DNA of 64,000 nucleotides from CAVYTF01 sp963708205 (GTDB lineage: Bacteria; Bacteroidota; Bacteroidia; Chitinophagales; Chitinophagaceae). The DNA lies in NCBI GenBank assembly GCA_963708205.1, contig OY970196.1:2728001-2792000 (forward strand), written 5' to 3'. Below the pieces are notes generated by a model, which was not told the DNA's origin, searched no databases, and saw only the letters and a list, made by a program, of their open reading frames with translations. Of this stretch, positions 1-8,892 are shown in pieces (within the stretch, counting starts at the first letter, position 1; the number at the start of each line of letters is the position of its first letter). The translations under genes and the position numbers were made by a program.

Positions 1-1
1 A

Positions 2-1426
2 ATATATAATGCACTCGAATTGAAAAGAGATAACGGAGATAAACTTGTGCTTGAAGTGCAGCAGCATTTGGGTGAAGATAGCGTGCGCACAATCGCGATG
101 GATGGAACAGAAGGTCTTGTTCGCGGCCTTGAAGTTGTTGATACGGGAATTGCAATTGCAATGCCCACAGGACCATTAATTAACGGACGTTTATTTAATG
201 TTACCGGCGATGCTATTGATGGTTTGCCGCAAGTGAGTAAAGAACACGGAAGACCAATTCACGCAATGCCGCCCATGTTTGAAAATCTTAGTACGGCCTC
301 AGAAATATTGTTTACAGGCATTAAAGTAATTGACTTAATTGAACCTTATGCAAAAGGCGGAAAGATCGGTTTGTTTGGCGGGGCAGGTGTTGGCAAAACA
401 GTTTTAATCCAGGAACTTATTAATAATATAGCGAAAGGTTATGGTGGTTTATCAGTGTTTGCAGGTGTCGGTGAAAGAACGCGTGAAGGAAATGATCTGC
501 TGCGCGAAATGATTGAAGCTGGCATTATGAATTATGGGGAAGCTTTTAAACACAGCATGGAAGAAGGCGGATGGGATTTGAGCAAAGTAGATATGGAAGG
601 TTTGAAAGAGAGTAAAGCAACTTTCGTTTTCGGGCAAATGAATGAACCGCCCGGAGCCCGTGCCCGCGTGGCTTTGAGCGGATTAACAGTTGCAGAATAT
701 TTTCGTGATGGTGATGGTACAGGAAAGGGAAGAGACATTTTATTTTTCGTAGATAATATATTTCGTTTTACACAGGCAGGTTCAGAAGTATCTGCGTTAC
801 TTGGTCGTATGCCTTCTGCGGTTGGTTATCAGCCGACGCTTGCAACAGAAATGGGATTAATGCAGGAAAGAATTACTTCTACAAAAAATGGTTCTATTAC
901 TTCAGTGCAGGCTGTGTATGTACCTGCGGATGACTTGACTGATCCTGCGCCCGCAACAACTTTTGCGCATTTGGATGCAACAACAGTTTTAAGCAGAAAG
1001 ATAGCAGACTTAGGTATTTATCCTGCCGTTGATCCTTTGGATTCTACTTCTCGAATTCTTACTCCTGCGATTGTTGGCGATGCCCATTACGATTGTGCAA
1101 ATAGGGTGAAATTAATTTTACAACGTTATAAAGAATTGCAGGATATCATTGCAATTCTTGGTATGGACGAATTGAGCGATGAAGATAAAATGACTGTGCA
1201 ACGTGCAAGAAAAGTGCAGCGTTTTTTATCGCAGCCATTTTTTGTTGCAGAACAATTTACAGGATTGAAAGGCGTGTTTGTTGATATTAATGATACTATT
1301 CGTGCATTCAATTCTATCATGGATGGTGAGGTTGATGAATATCCTGAAGCTGCTTTCAATCTTGTTGGTTCTTTGGAAGATGCCATTGAAAAAGGAAAAA
1401 AACTAATGGCGCAGGCACAAGGATAA
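2..1426 (+). CDS. atpD: F1 ATP synthase subunit beta, 5'-truncated by the window edge
   Basis: Catalytic beta subunit of the F1 head, which makes ATP from ADP and phosphate using the proton or sodium gradient. The P-loop GGAGVGKT lies near residue 120 counted from the TTG at 20, followed by the GERTREGNDL segment that carries the catalytic glutamate, and FFVDNIFRFTQAG with the Walker B region. The reading frame is open to base 2 and encodes IYNALEL, which is ordinary internal beta-subunit sequence, so the TTG at 20 is not the start and the N-terminus lies upstream of the window. Subunit epsilon follows 13 bp downstream, as in the usual Bacteroidota beta-epsilon gene pair. Identity is essentially certain. 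Confidence 0.97.
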   Translation: MYNALELKRDNGDKLVLEVQQHLGEDSVRTIAMDGTEGLVRGLEVVDTGIAIAMPTGPLINGRLFNVTGDAIDGLPQVSKEHGRPIHAMPPMFENLSTASEILFTGIKVIDLIEPYAKGGKIGLFGGAGVGKTVLIQELINNIAKGYGGLSVFAGVGERTREGNDLLREMIEAGIMNYGEAFKHSMEEGGWDLSKVDMEGLKESKATFVFGQMNEPPGARARVALSGLTVAEYFRDGDGTGKGRDILFFVDNIFRFTQAGSEVSALLGRMPSAVGYQPTLATEMGLMQERITSTKNGSITSVQAVYVPADDLTDPAPATTFAHLDATTVLSRKIADLGIYPAVDPLDSTSRILTPAIVGDAHYDCANRVKLILQRYKELQDIIAILGMDELSDEDKMTVQRARKVQRFLSQPFFVAEQFTGLKGVFVDINDTIRAFNSIMDGEVDEYPEAAFNLVGSLEDAIEKGKKLMAQAQG

Positions 1427-1439
1427 AGGAATTTATTTT

Positions 1440-1694
1440 ATGATATTAGAAATTTTAACTCCAGAAAAAAAATTGTACACCGGTGAAGTTTACGGTGTGC
1501 AGCTTCCGGGCATTGATGGTTTATTTGAAGTATTGGATAAACATGCTCCGCTCGTAAGCGCTTTGGGAAAAGGAAAAATGAAAGTGCTTAAAAGCAAAAC
1601 AAGTTTTGAAAACTTTTCTATATCAAGTGGCTTTGTAGAAGTGCTGAACAACAAAGCAACGGTTTTGGTGGAAGGCGCAACTGCATTGGATTAA
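1440..1694 (+). CDS. atpC: F1 ATP synthase subunit epsilon, short form
   Basis: Central-stalk subunit that couples rotation to catalysis. The 84 residues correspond to the N-terminal beta-sandwich only (ILTPEKKLYTGEV at the start, then LPGIDGLFEVLDKHAPLVSALGKG). The C-terminal helical hairpin that inhibits ATP hydrolysis in the 130-140-residue enterobacterial protein is absent. A short epsilon is usual in Bacteroidota, so this is not a truncation. It starts 13 bp after atpD and is followed by a terminator hairpin at 1718, so it closes the operon. Confidence 0.93.
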   Translation: MILEILTPEKKLYTGEVYGVQLPGIDGLFEVLDKHAPLVSALGKGKMKVLKSKTSFENFSISSGFVEVLNNKATVLVEGATALD

Positions 1695-1717
1695 CCTCAT
1701 TGAAAAATTACTTATCA

Positions 1718-1746
1718 AAACCTGAAGCTGCAGCTTTGGGTTTTTT
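1718..1746 (+). terminator. Rho-independent terminator of the atp operon
   Basis: AAACCTGAAGC pairs with GCTTTGGGTTT around a TGCA loop (11 pairs, two of them G-U), directly followed by a T run. It lies 24 bp after the atpC stop codon. Confidence 0.8.
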
Positions 1747-1829
1747 GTTTGAAAGAAAAAGAATAACATGAAATTTAAAATGATAGTTTAAAACTCATTC
1801 TCAAATTTCAATTCATCGGATTATCAAAT

Positions 1830-1837
1830 TAATTTTG
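1830..1837 (+). promoter_or_regulatory. Bacteroidota -7 box of the ABC-F gene
   Basis: TAATTTTG matches TAnnTTTG and ends only 4 bp before the ATG at 1842. Transcription from it would give an almost leaderless mRNA. No clear -33 TTTG is seen at the expected distance. Confidence 0.45.
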
Positions 1838-1841
1838 TCTC

Positions 1842-3761
1842 ATGCATTATGTTTCTGCGGAAGGACTTACAAAAAGTTTTGGAATTACTCCCTTATTCAA
1901 CAATATTTCTTTTCATATAAATGAAGGCGACAAGGTTGCCATCATTGCGCGTAACGGGGTAGGAAAGTCAACGCTGCTGCGCATTTTAGCCGGTAAAGAA
2001 AAACAGGATGATGGAAAATTATGGATACACAAAGATGTAACGGTTGCGTTGTTTGAACAGGATCCACAGTTTGAAGAAAATAAAACAGTGATAGAAAATA
2101 TTTTCAATCTCTCGCATCCTGTGATGAATGCCATTCAAAAATATGAAGCTGCAGAAGAAAGCGGTGACGGTGATGCAATGATTGAAGCGATGTCTGAAAT
2201 GGATGAATTAAATGCATGGACATTTGAAGTAAAGGTGAAGGAAATTTTAACCAAGCTCAACATTCATCATTTAAAAGATACGGTAAATAATCTCAGCGGC
2301 GGTCAAAGAAAAAGAGTTGCACTCGCTAAAACGCTTATCGACATTGGCTTTGACCACAAACATACTTTGTTGATGATGGACGAGCCAACCAATCATCTTG
2401 ATGTTGAAATGATTGAATGGCTTGAACATTATCTTAACCAGGAAAATGTTACGCTGCTTCTTGTAACACACGATCGTTATTTTCTCGATGCTGTTTGCGA
2501 AGAAATATGGGAGCTTGAAAGAAGCAATATGTATGTCTATCACGGAAATTATGAAAACTATGTTGAAAAGAAAGCTGCGCGAATAGAAAGCGAAATGGCA
2601 AGCATAAGCAAAGCAAAAAATGAATATCGCAAAGAGCTTGAATGGATGCGCAAACAACCGAAAGCACGAACAACAAAAAGCAAAAGCAGGCAGGATAATT
2701 TTTATGAAGTGGAAGCAAGAGCAAAACAAAAAATTGTTGATGCACAACTGCAGCTTGAAGTAAAAATGAGCAGGCTTGGCGGAAAGATTTTGGAGTTAAA
2801 AAAAGTTTATAAAAGTTTTGGCGATCTGAAAATTCTCAAAGGCTTCGATCATAGTTTTAATAAAGGTGAACGCGTTGGAATTATCGGAAAAAATGGAGTT
2901 GGCAAATCAACTTTTTTAAATATTCTTCAACTTCTTGAACCTGCTGACAGTGGTAAAATAAACATTGGTGAAACAGTTGTGTTTGGAAATTTCTCTCAGC
3001 AAGGTTTGGTGATAAAAGAAAACATGCGCGTGATAGAATATGTGAAAACCTTTGCTGAAAATTTTCCCTTGGCAAAAGGCGGAAGTCTAAGTGCAGCGCA
3101 GTTTTTAGAGCTGTTTCTCTTTTCGCCTGAAAAGCAATACACATATTTGAATTCCTTAAGCGGTGGTGAAAGAAAGCGTTTGCAATTGCTGACTATTCTT
3201 TTCACCAATCCAAATTTTTTAATTCTTGATGAACCAACAAATGATCTTGATCTGCCAACACTTGCCGTGCTTGAAAATTTCTTAAGTGAATACCAGGGCT
3301 GTGTTTTAATTGTTTCGCACGATAGATATTTTATGGATCGTTTGGTCGATCATTTATTTGTGTTTGAAGGTGATGGCGAAGTGCGTGATTTTCCCGGAAA
3401 TTATTCGCAATACAGAATCTGGTTGAAAGAAAATGAAAAGAAAATTGATAAGTGGAATGAACTTGAAGCAAGCAAACGAAAAGGAAATTCACTCGAAGAA
3501 ATAAATAAGCCAACATCAGACATTAATCAAAAAACATCAACTAAAAAGAAACCATCTTTTAAAGACAAAAGAGAATTTGAATTGATCGAAAAAGATATTG
3601 CTTCATTAGAAAATCAAAAAAATATTTTGACTGAAAATATGAGCAGCGGCAATGTTTCTTTTGATGAATTGAATACGATAAGTGAAAGAATGATTGAAGT
3701 AACAAAACAACTTGAAGAAAAAGAAATCCGCTGGCTTGAGTTGAGTGAAGTTGTGCAATAA
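1842..3761 (+). CDS. ABC-F family ATPase, Uup-like
   Basis: Cytosolic ABC protein without membrane domain, with two ATPase modules in one chain. Module 1 has ARNGVGKST, the signature LSGGQRKRVALAKTL and Walker B LLMMDEPTNHLD. Module 2 has GKNGVGKST, LSGGERKRLQLL and LILDEPTNDLD. Between them is the charged ABC-F linker with KQPKARTTKSKSR. After module 2 about 100 residues are rich in Lys and Glu and look coiled-coil, as in the C-terminal DNA- or ribosome-binding region of Uup. Family members act on ribosomes or on branched DNA; the exact role here is inferred only. It is transcribed alone from its own promoter and ends at a bidirectional terminator. Length 639 residues fits Uup better than EttA (about 555). 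Confidence 0.9.
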   Translation: MHYVSAEGLTKSFGITPLFNNISFHINEGDKVAIIARNGVGKSTLLRILAGKEKQDDGKLWIHKDVTVALFEQDPQFEENKTVIENIFNLSHPVMNAIQKYEAAEESGDGDAMIEAMSEMDELNAWTFEVKVKEILTKLNIHHLKDTVNNLSGGQRKRVALAKTLIDIGFDHKHTLLMMDEPTNHLDVEMIEWLEHYLNQENVTLLLVTHDRYFLDAVCEEIWELERSNMYVYHGNYENYVEKKAARIESEMASISKAKNEYRKELEWMRKQPKARTTKSKSRQDNFYEVEARAKQKIVDAQLQLEVKMSRLGGKILELKKVYKSFGDLKILKGFDHSFNKGERVGIIGKNGVGKSTFLNILQLLEPADSGKINIGETVVFGNFSQQGLVIKENMRVIEYVKTFAENFPLAKGGSLSAAQFLELFLFSPEKQYTYLNSLSGGERKRLQLLTILFTNPNFLILDEPTNDLDLPTLAVLENFLSEYQGCVLIVSHDRYFMDRLVDHLFVFEGDGEVRDFPGNYSQYRIWLKENEKKIDKWNELEASKRKGNSLEEINKPTSDINQKTSTKKKPSFKDKREFELIEKDIASLENQKNILTENMSSGNVSFDELNTISERMIEVTKQLEEKEIRWLELSEVVQ

Positions 3762-3764
3762 AAA

Positions 3765-3787
3765 ATGCTTCGCAGAGCGAAGCATTA
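3765..3787. terminator. Bidirectional terminator between ABC-F and thioredoxin genes
   Basis: Perfect 10-bp inverted repeat AATGCTTCGC / GCGAAGCATT with a 3-nt AGA loop between two convergent genes. The A run at 3761-3766 gives the T run for the minus strand. Confidence 0.75.
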
Positions 3788-3802
3788 ATATTTTCAAGGC
3801 AT

Positions 3803-4120
3803 TTATAAATGTGCCTGTATCTTCTTCTCAAGCACAGATTTTGGAACTGCGCCAATTTGTTTGTCAACTACTTTGCCACCCTTTATAAAAAGTATAGCAG
3901 GTATAGAAGTAATGCCATAATTAACACTGACATTTGGATTGTTATCAACATTTAATTTGCCAACATTTATCTTGCCCGTGTATTGTTTTGCAAGTTCTTC
4001 TATTACTGGTCCGATAGCGCGGCAAGGTCCACACCATTCTGCCCAAAAATCTACCACATTTAATTTATCACTTTCCAAAACTGTTGTTTGAAAATTTGAA
4101 TCGGTTAATTCTAATGCCAT
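3803..4120 (-). CDS. trxA: Thioredoxin
   Basis: Cytosolic dithiol-disulfide oxidoreductase, 105 residues, no signal peptide. The active site WCGPC is at residues 29-33 after the usual VVDFWAEWCGPC strand, and the cis-proline segment SIPAIL follows at about 73. Length and layout match TrxA throughout. The gene is monocistronic, convergent with the ABC-F gene, and separated from the next minus-strand gene by about 140 bp. Confidence 0.95.
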   Translation of the reverse strand: MALELTDSNFQTTVLESDKLNVVDFWAEWCGPCRAIGPVIEELAKQYTGKINVGKLNVDNNPNVSVNYGITSIPAILFIKGGKVVDKQIGAVPKSVLEKKIQAHL

Positions 4121-4257
4121 GATGTTATTTTTATTTTGAGAATAATTTTTAATTTAACTCTCAAATTTAACTCCAAACTTTTATTTGAGATATTTTGACT
4201 TATTAACGTCAAGGTATAAAAATTTAATTAAACACAACTGACAGAGGGACAGAATAA

Positions 4258-4719
4258 TTAGGATAAAAGATTTTGCCTTGCAAGAAATTCCAGTTTTTCA
4301 TTTGCTTCCATGAGCTTTTTGGTAAGCTCGATATTTGCTTTGCGCAGGGCATATAATTCATAAGCTTTATCAATAAAGATCTTTACTTCACTATCATTCC
4401 ACGGCTTGGTTAAATATTTATAAACCTGACCACGGTTAATGGCATCAACCACTGCATTTATATCAGTGTAACCTGTTATTAAAATGCGTATTGGATCAGG
4501 AAAAATTTTTATAATTGATTCGAAAAATTCAATGCCGGTCATCTTTGGCATTCGCTGATCACTCAATATTACATGTATCGGCTGTGTTTCTAAAACGTGT
4601 CTTCCTTCATCTGCAGATTCGGCCAGATAGATATTAAAATCGCGACGAAAGGATGCCTTGAAAGCTGTTAAATTATGCGGCTCATCATCAATATATAAAA
4701 CTTGAATATTGTTAGTCAT
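4258..4719 (-). CDS. Stand-alone receiver (REC) domain protein
   Basis: Response regulator of 153 residues with one REC domain and no output domain. It has the acidic pair DD at 11-12, the predicted phosphorylated Asp54 in LSDQRMP, the switch Thr in LITGYT and the conserved Lys in YLTKPW. The last 30 residues form a short helix rich in Lys and Glu. The REC resembles that of the receiver-kinase fusion at 7783 (both have VLYIDDEP, then ASFRR, then DQRMP, then a KPW motif), so the two are paralogues. It is divergent from the acyltransferase-like gene at 4883 and may receive phosphate from the neighbouring kinases, which is an inference from position. Confidence 0.85.
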   Translation of the reverse strand: MTNNIQVLYIDDEPHNLTAFKASFRRDFNIYLAESADEGRHVLETQPIHVILSDQRMPKMTGIEFFESIIKIFPDPIRILITGYTDINAVVDAINRGQVYKYLTKPWNDSEVKIFIDKAYELYALRKANIELTKKLMEANEKLEFLARQNLLS

Positions 4720-4882
4720 TTTTGGTTAAATTCAACAAATGGAAATGCTTGTAAAGATAGTAAATGAACTTATTTGAAAATTGTACACATAGCGTTTATA
4801 AAAGTTTTGGATAATTTCTTTAAATTGTCTATACATTCACGAACATTAAAATAACAATTAATTTAAAGTACTCCTTTAATGT

Positions 4883-5644
4883 ATGGTCAGTGATATAAGG
4901 ATAAGGGCTTTCAGAGCAACTGAAGATGTAGAAACTTGCGAAAAATATGTAGAAGGGCATAAAAAGATTTTAGAAAATCACGGCATTTTTAATATTTCAT
5001 CTTCAAATTATTTCTGGACCAAATTAGATTCTGTTTTTGTAATTGTTGTAGAAAGTCTTGACGGAAGCAAATTATTTGGCGGAGCAAGATTGCATTTATC
5101 GGATGGTAAAAATAAATTTCCGATTGAAGATGCTGTTGCAGATCTGGATAATAAAATTTTAGATTTTGTAAAATATTATTCAAGAGTTGGCGCTGCTGAA
5201 TTAGCAGGAGTTTGGAATTCGGTGGAAGTTGCTGGATATGGAATTGGAAGTTTTTTGCCGGCACTTGTTGCAGTGGTTTTATTGGATCAGTTGCAAATTC
5301 CGGTTTTGTTTTCGCTTTGTTCTCCAACAACGGTGCGGTTTAAAGATTGGATCGGTGCAACAGAATTAATAAGTGTTGGCAACCGCGGCACATTTTATTA
5401 TCCTAAAATAGATTTGCTTGCAACCGTTTTATATTGTGATGATTCTATCAATATGCCTTTTACATTTCCACGCCAAAAACAAAAAATATTATTTTTAAGA
5501 AATCATCTACATTATGTAGAAAAAGAAAAAACACCTTTTAAAAATATAACTATAAATGTTCATTACGATCTTGAACTTAAGAATATAAATCCTGATGAAT
5601 ATAAAATTCCGCTTACAGCAAAACCTTCGTTGCAGCATGCGTAA
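4883..5644 (+). CDS. GNAT-fold putative acyltransferase, LuxI/FeeM-like
   Basis: No close family recognised with certainty. The 253-residue protein has no signal peptide. Residues 52-72 (VFVIVVE, then LFGGARLHL) resemble the strand-turn of acyl-homoserine-lactone or N-acyl-amino-acid synthases, where a G-x-x-RL motif precedes a pocket loop. A later Glu106 in AELAGV occupies the place of the E-x-S/R element. Residues 118-135 (AGYGIGSFLPALVAVVLL) fit a GNAT CoA or acyl-ACP binding loop and helix, and FKDWIGATEL fits the following strand. It starts the + strand operon, and the 7TM kinase start codon overlaps its last codons. A role in making a signal read by the adjacent kinases is possible but unproven; it could also be an ordinary acetyltransferase. 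Confidence 0.5.
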   Translation: MVSDIRIRAFRATEDVETCEKYVEGHKKILENHGIFNISSSNYFWTKLDSVFVIVVESLDGSKLFGGARLHLSDGKNKFPIEDAVADLDNKILDFVKYYSRVGAAELAGVWNSVEVAGYGIGSFLPALVAVVLLDQLQIPVLFSLCSPTTVRFKDWIGATELISVGNRGTFYYPKIDLLATVLYCDDSINMPFTFPRQKQKILFLRNHLHYVEKEKTPFKNITINVHYDLELKNINPDEYKIPLTAKPSLQHA

Positions 5645-7766
5645 TATTTTATGCATCATCTTACTTTTTATTTTGCCTACAGTTTTTTATGGGCAAAATA
5701 CAATGTTATTTAAAAACATTAATAGCAATGGACTTTACAATGTAAATAATTTTGTTGTTGTTGATAAAAGTTTACCTCAATCTCCACCGAAAATAGTTGC
5801 TGCAAACAACATTATAAGATTAGATAAATACAACTCATCTTACGACATCACTTTTACTATTCAAAACAATAGCAGCTTTAATAACATTGTTCTTTTTTCA
5901 AATTATGTTATCACCAAACAAATAATTCTTTATAAAAAAGAGAACAATAATTTCATCAGGGTGCAGGAAAATACTGATGAAAAATTTTCAACTACTTCTG
6001 TAATTATTAATCCTGATATTGTTTATCCTTTGTCATTTTCAGGAACTAAGGCTAACAGTTATTTGCTGCATGTTGAAACCATAAGTCCAATAAGCTTAAA
6101 CTTGAAATTTGGCACTGTTGACACTTATGTGCAGGAGCTTAATTTGAAAAATTTATTAGTAGGAATTTATGTTGGTATTTTATTAGGCACTTTCTTTTAC
6201 AATCTTTTTATCTATTTTTCTTTACGTGATAAAAGCTATTTATTTTATTGTTTGTACATCATATTTTTAGCAGCTGCCCAAATATGTTCGTTAGGATATT
6301 TTAATGTTTTCTTTCCCGGCTTAGCTAACCTTAGCAGGTTTATTTTGCCAACAGTAACCAGCCTTGCTTTTATTGCAGGATTAATGTTTGCAAAAAATTT
6401 TTTATACTTAAAAGATTATTTACCCAAAACTATTCTCTTAATCAATGCAGTTATAATAAGCTATTTGCTAGTTATAGTTTGTGATTTTTTTGAATTGCCG
6501 CAAGTATATTATAATCTATTAAACTTCAATGCAATTGTCGGTAGTTTTTCTGTGCTTATTTTTTCTGCCATTGTAGTTAGAAAAGGACACAAGCCTGCAA
6601 TTTTTTATCTTATTGCATGGTCAATTTTATTAGCGGGACTGATTATTTATGTATTGAAAAATTTGGGAATCATCCAACAGAATTTCCTTACAAATTATAT
6701 CATATTAATTGGGTCAGCGCTTGAAAGTGTTTTATTATCAATTGCATTGGCAAACAGAATTAATGTACTACAAAAAGAAAAAAATATTTCCCAGGCAAAT
6801 GCACTTGCTATTTCACAGGAAAATGAAAAATTAATAAAGCAACAGAATATTGTATTGGAAGAAAAAGTAACTGAAAGAACAAACGAGTTGCAGATTACAA
6901 ATAATTATTTAAACAACACATTAACTGAATTGAAAGATGCGCAAATGCAATTGGTTGAAGCAGAAAAAATGGCATCACTCGGGCAACTTACAGCAGGTAT
7001 TGCACATGAAATAAACAATCCTATTAATTTCGTGAAATCAAATATTATTCCACTGAAACTTGATGTAAAAGATATTTTTAGCGTGATAGATCAATATGAT
7101 GATTTGCATGAAGATGATAAAGACACAGTGACCACAAAGCTGCGCTCTATCTCATCTTACAAAAAAGAAATAGATATAGATCTTGTAAAAAAAGAAATAG
7201 AAAATCTTATAAAAGGCATTGAAGAAGGAGCGGAAAGAACAGCCGAAATTGTAAGAGGTTTACGCACCTTTAGCCGTGTTGATGAAAGCGAATTAAAAAC
7301 GGCAAACCTGCATGAAGGCATTGATTCTACGCTTGTACTTTTAAGAAACAGCATGCCGCCTTATATAAAAATTGAAAGAAATTACGAAGCAAACGGTGAG
7401 GTAGAATGTTATCCAGGAAAAATCAACCAGGTGTTCATGAATATTTTGAATAATGCAGTGCAGGCTATTTGTTCAAAACAAGTTATCAATGAAGAAGAGT
7501 TTATTTATATTACTACAAAAGATATAAAAGACAATCAAATAATGATAACGATAAAAGATACAGGCCCCGGAATGAGCGATGAAGTAAAACAAAAAATTTA
7601 TGAACCTTTTTTTACAACAAAACCTGTAGGTGAAGGCACAGGATTGGGGATGGCAATTGTTTTTAAAATTATAGAAAAGCATTTGGGAAAAATAAATATT
7701 GTTTCATCTGTTGGAAACGGAGCAGAATTTACTTTAATTTTACCATATCTGCATCCCTTATCCTGA
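5637..7766 (+). CDS. Membrane histidine kinase with 7TMR-DISM sensor
   Basis: Two-component sensor kinase of 709 residues. A signal peptide (MRNILCIILLFILPTVFYG) leads an extracytoplasmic beta-rich domain typical of 7TMR-DISMED2, then seven hydrophobic segments from about residue 173 to 370. A coiled coil follows, then a dimerisation domain with the H-box GIAHEINNPINFV near residue 455, and a HATPase domain (N-box NQVFMNILNNAVQA, G1 DTGPGM, G2 GEGTGLGMAI). The start at 5637 is chosen because it begins the signal peptide and overlaps the stop of the upstream gene by 8 bp; the longer frame from 5595 adds 14 residues that spoil the leader. DISM sensors often bind small carbon ligands. No DNA-binding partner is adjacent. 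Confidence 0.88.
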   Translation: MRNILCIILLFILPTVFYGQNTMLFKNINSNGLYNVNNFVVVDKSLPQSPPKIVAANNIIRLDKYNSSYDITFTIQNNSSFNNIVLFSNYVITKQIILYKKENNNFIRVQENTDEKFSTTSVIINPDIVYPLSFSGTKANSYLLHVETISPISLNLKFGTVDTYVQELNLKNLLVGIYVGILLGTFFYNLFIYFSLRDKSYLFYCLYIIFLAAAQICSLGYFNVFFPGLANLSRFILPTVTSLAFIAGLMFAKNFLYLKDYLPKTILLINAVIISYLLVIVCDFFELPQVYYNLLNFNAIVGSFSVLIFSAIVVRKGHKPAIFYLIAWSILLAGLIIYVLKNLGIIQQNFLTNYIILIGSALESVLLSIALANRINVLQKEKNISQANALAISQENEKLIKQQNIVLEEKVTERTNELQITNNYLNNTLTELKDAQMQLVEAEKMASLGQLTAGIAHEINNPINFVKSNIIPLKLDVKDIFSVIDQYDDLHEDDKDTVTTKLRSISSYKKEIDIDLVKKEIENLIKGIEEGAERTAEIVRGLRTFSRVDESELKTANLHEGIDSTLVLLRNSMPPYIKIERNYEANGEVECYPGKINQVFMNILNNAVQAICSKQVINEEEFIYITTKDIKDNQIMITIKDTGPGMSDEVKQKIYEPFFTTKPVGEGTGLGMAIVFKIIEKHLGKINIVSSVGNGAEFTLILPYLHPLS

Positions 7767-7782
7767 CAAAAGCAGCCGACTT

Positions 7783-8892
7783 ATGAGCTTGAATGAGAAA
7801 AAAATTAAAGTCCTTTATATAGATGATGAGCCTAATAATCTTCAGGCTTTTCAAGCATCTTTTCGCAGAAAATATCAAATTTTTACAGCATCCTCTGCCG
7901 CTGCAGGAATGGAAATATTAAGCGAGCATGAAGTGCATGTTATTGTTGCAGATCAAAGAATGCCGCAATCAACAGGCGTTGAGTTTTTTCACATCGTAAG
8001 AAAATCTCATCCCAATCCAATACGTATTTTATTGACGGGTTATGCAGATGTGCAGGCATTTATTGATGCTATTAATAAAGGTGAAATTTATCGTTATGTA
8101 AAAAAACCATGGGATGAGTTTGAGCTGCGCAATGCAATACAAAATGCTTATGATATTTATATAACTCGTGAACAGTTGCAAAATAAAATCGGCGAGCTTG
8201 AAAAAATAAATGATGAGCTGAACCGTTTTGTTTACAGCACTTCCCACGATTTGCGTTCTCCACTTGCATCCATTATGGGTATTTTGCATTTGGCTAAAAT
8301 GGAAGATTCGGTTAATGATCCGAATAATTATATGGGAATGATTGAGACCTGTGTAAATCGTATGGATATATTCATTCAAAAAATCATAGAATATTATAAA
8401 AGTATTCGTTACGAAGAAGAAAATGAGCCAATTGATTTCACGCAGTTGATTGATGAAAGTGTGGAAATATGTAAAATGCAAAATCCATTTATCACATTTA
8501 CAAGTCAAATAAATCAGAAAGTAGATTTCAAAGGCGACCTTTTCAGGCTTTCTGTTATTTTAAATAATTTAATTTCAAATGCTGTAAAATATCAAAAACC
8601 TTCTGAGCAAAATCCGATGGTAAAATTGTCTGTTGATGTGGATGAAACTCTTGCCACGATTATAATTGAAGATAATGGTATCGGAATTTTAGAACAGCAT
8701 GTAAATGATATTTTTAAAATGTTTTTCCGCAGCAATAATAATATTACCGGACTTGGCATTGGTCTTTATATTGTGAAAGAAGCGCTTACACGCATCGGCG
8801 GAGAAATACATGTAGAATCTACTTTCGGCATTGGCACAAAATTTAAATTAACTCTACCAAACAACAAAGAGGTAGTTAAGATCAGTAGTTAA
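7783..8892 (+). CDS. Receiver-histidine kinase fusion
   Basis: Cytosolic protein of 369 residues with an N-terminal REC domain (DD at 14-15, phospho-Asp57 in VADQRMP, Lys in YVKKPW). A short coiled coil leads to a HisKA domain with the H-box STSHDLRSPLAS around His155 and a HATPase domain (N-box NNLISNAVKYQ, G1 IEDNGIGI, G2 GLGIGLYIVKEA). Kinases with an N-terminal receiver are common intermediates of phosphorelays, so it likely takes phosphate from the 7TM kinase 16 bp upstream and alters its own kinase output. Its 3' end overlaps the convergent oxidoreductase gene by 11 bp. Confidence 0.88.
   Translation: MSLNEKKIKVLYIDDEPNNLQAFQASFRRKYQIFTASSAAAGMEILSEHEVHVIVADQRMPQSTGVEFFHIVRKSHPNPIRILLTGYADVQAFIDAINKGEIYRYVKKPWDEFELRNAIQNAYDIYITREQLQNKIGELEKINDELNRFVYSTSHDLRSPLASIMGILHLAKMEDSVNDPNNYMGMIETCVNRMDIFIQKIIEYYKSIRYEEENEPIDFTQLIDESVEICKMQNPFITFTSQINQKVDFKGDLFRLSVILNNLISNAVKYQKPSEQNPMVKLSVDVDETLATIIIEDNGIGILEQHVNDIFKMFFRSNNNITGLGIGLYIVKEALTRIGGEIHVESTFGIGTKFKLTLPNNKEVVKISS

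Noticed and set aside
20..40. TTG at 20 as the atpD start
   Set aside because: The frame is open to base 2 with normal beta-subunit residues (IYNALEL), so the real start is outside the window.
2271..2747. 158-residue frame antisense to the ABC-F gene
   Set aside because: It is a shadow of a confidently coding strand with no homology-like features or leader.
5595..5636. Earlier start for the 7TM kinase
   Set aside because: It adds 14 residues before a clean signal peptide and overlaps the upstream gene by 50 bp.
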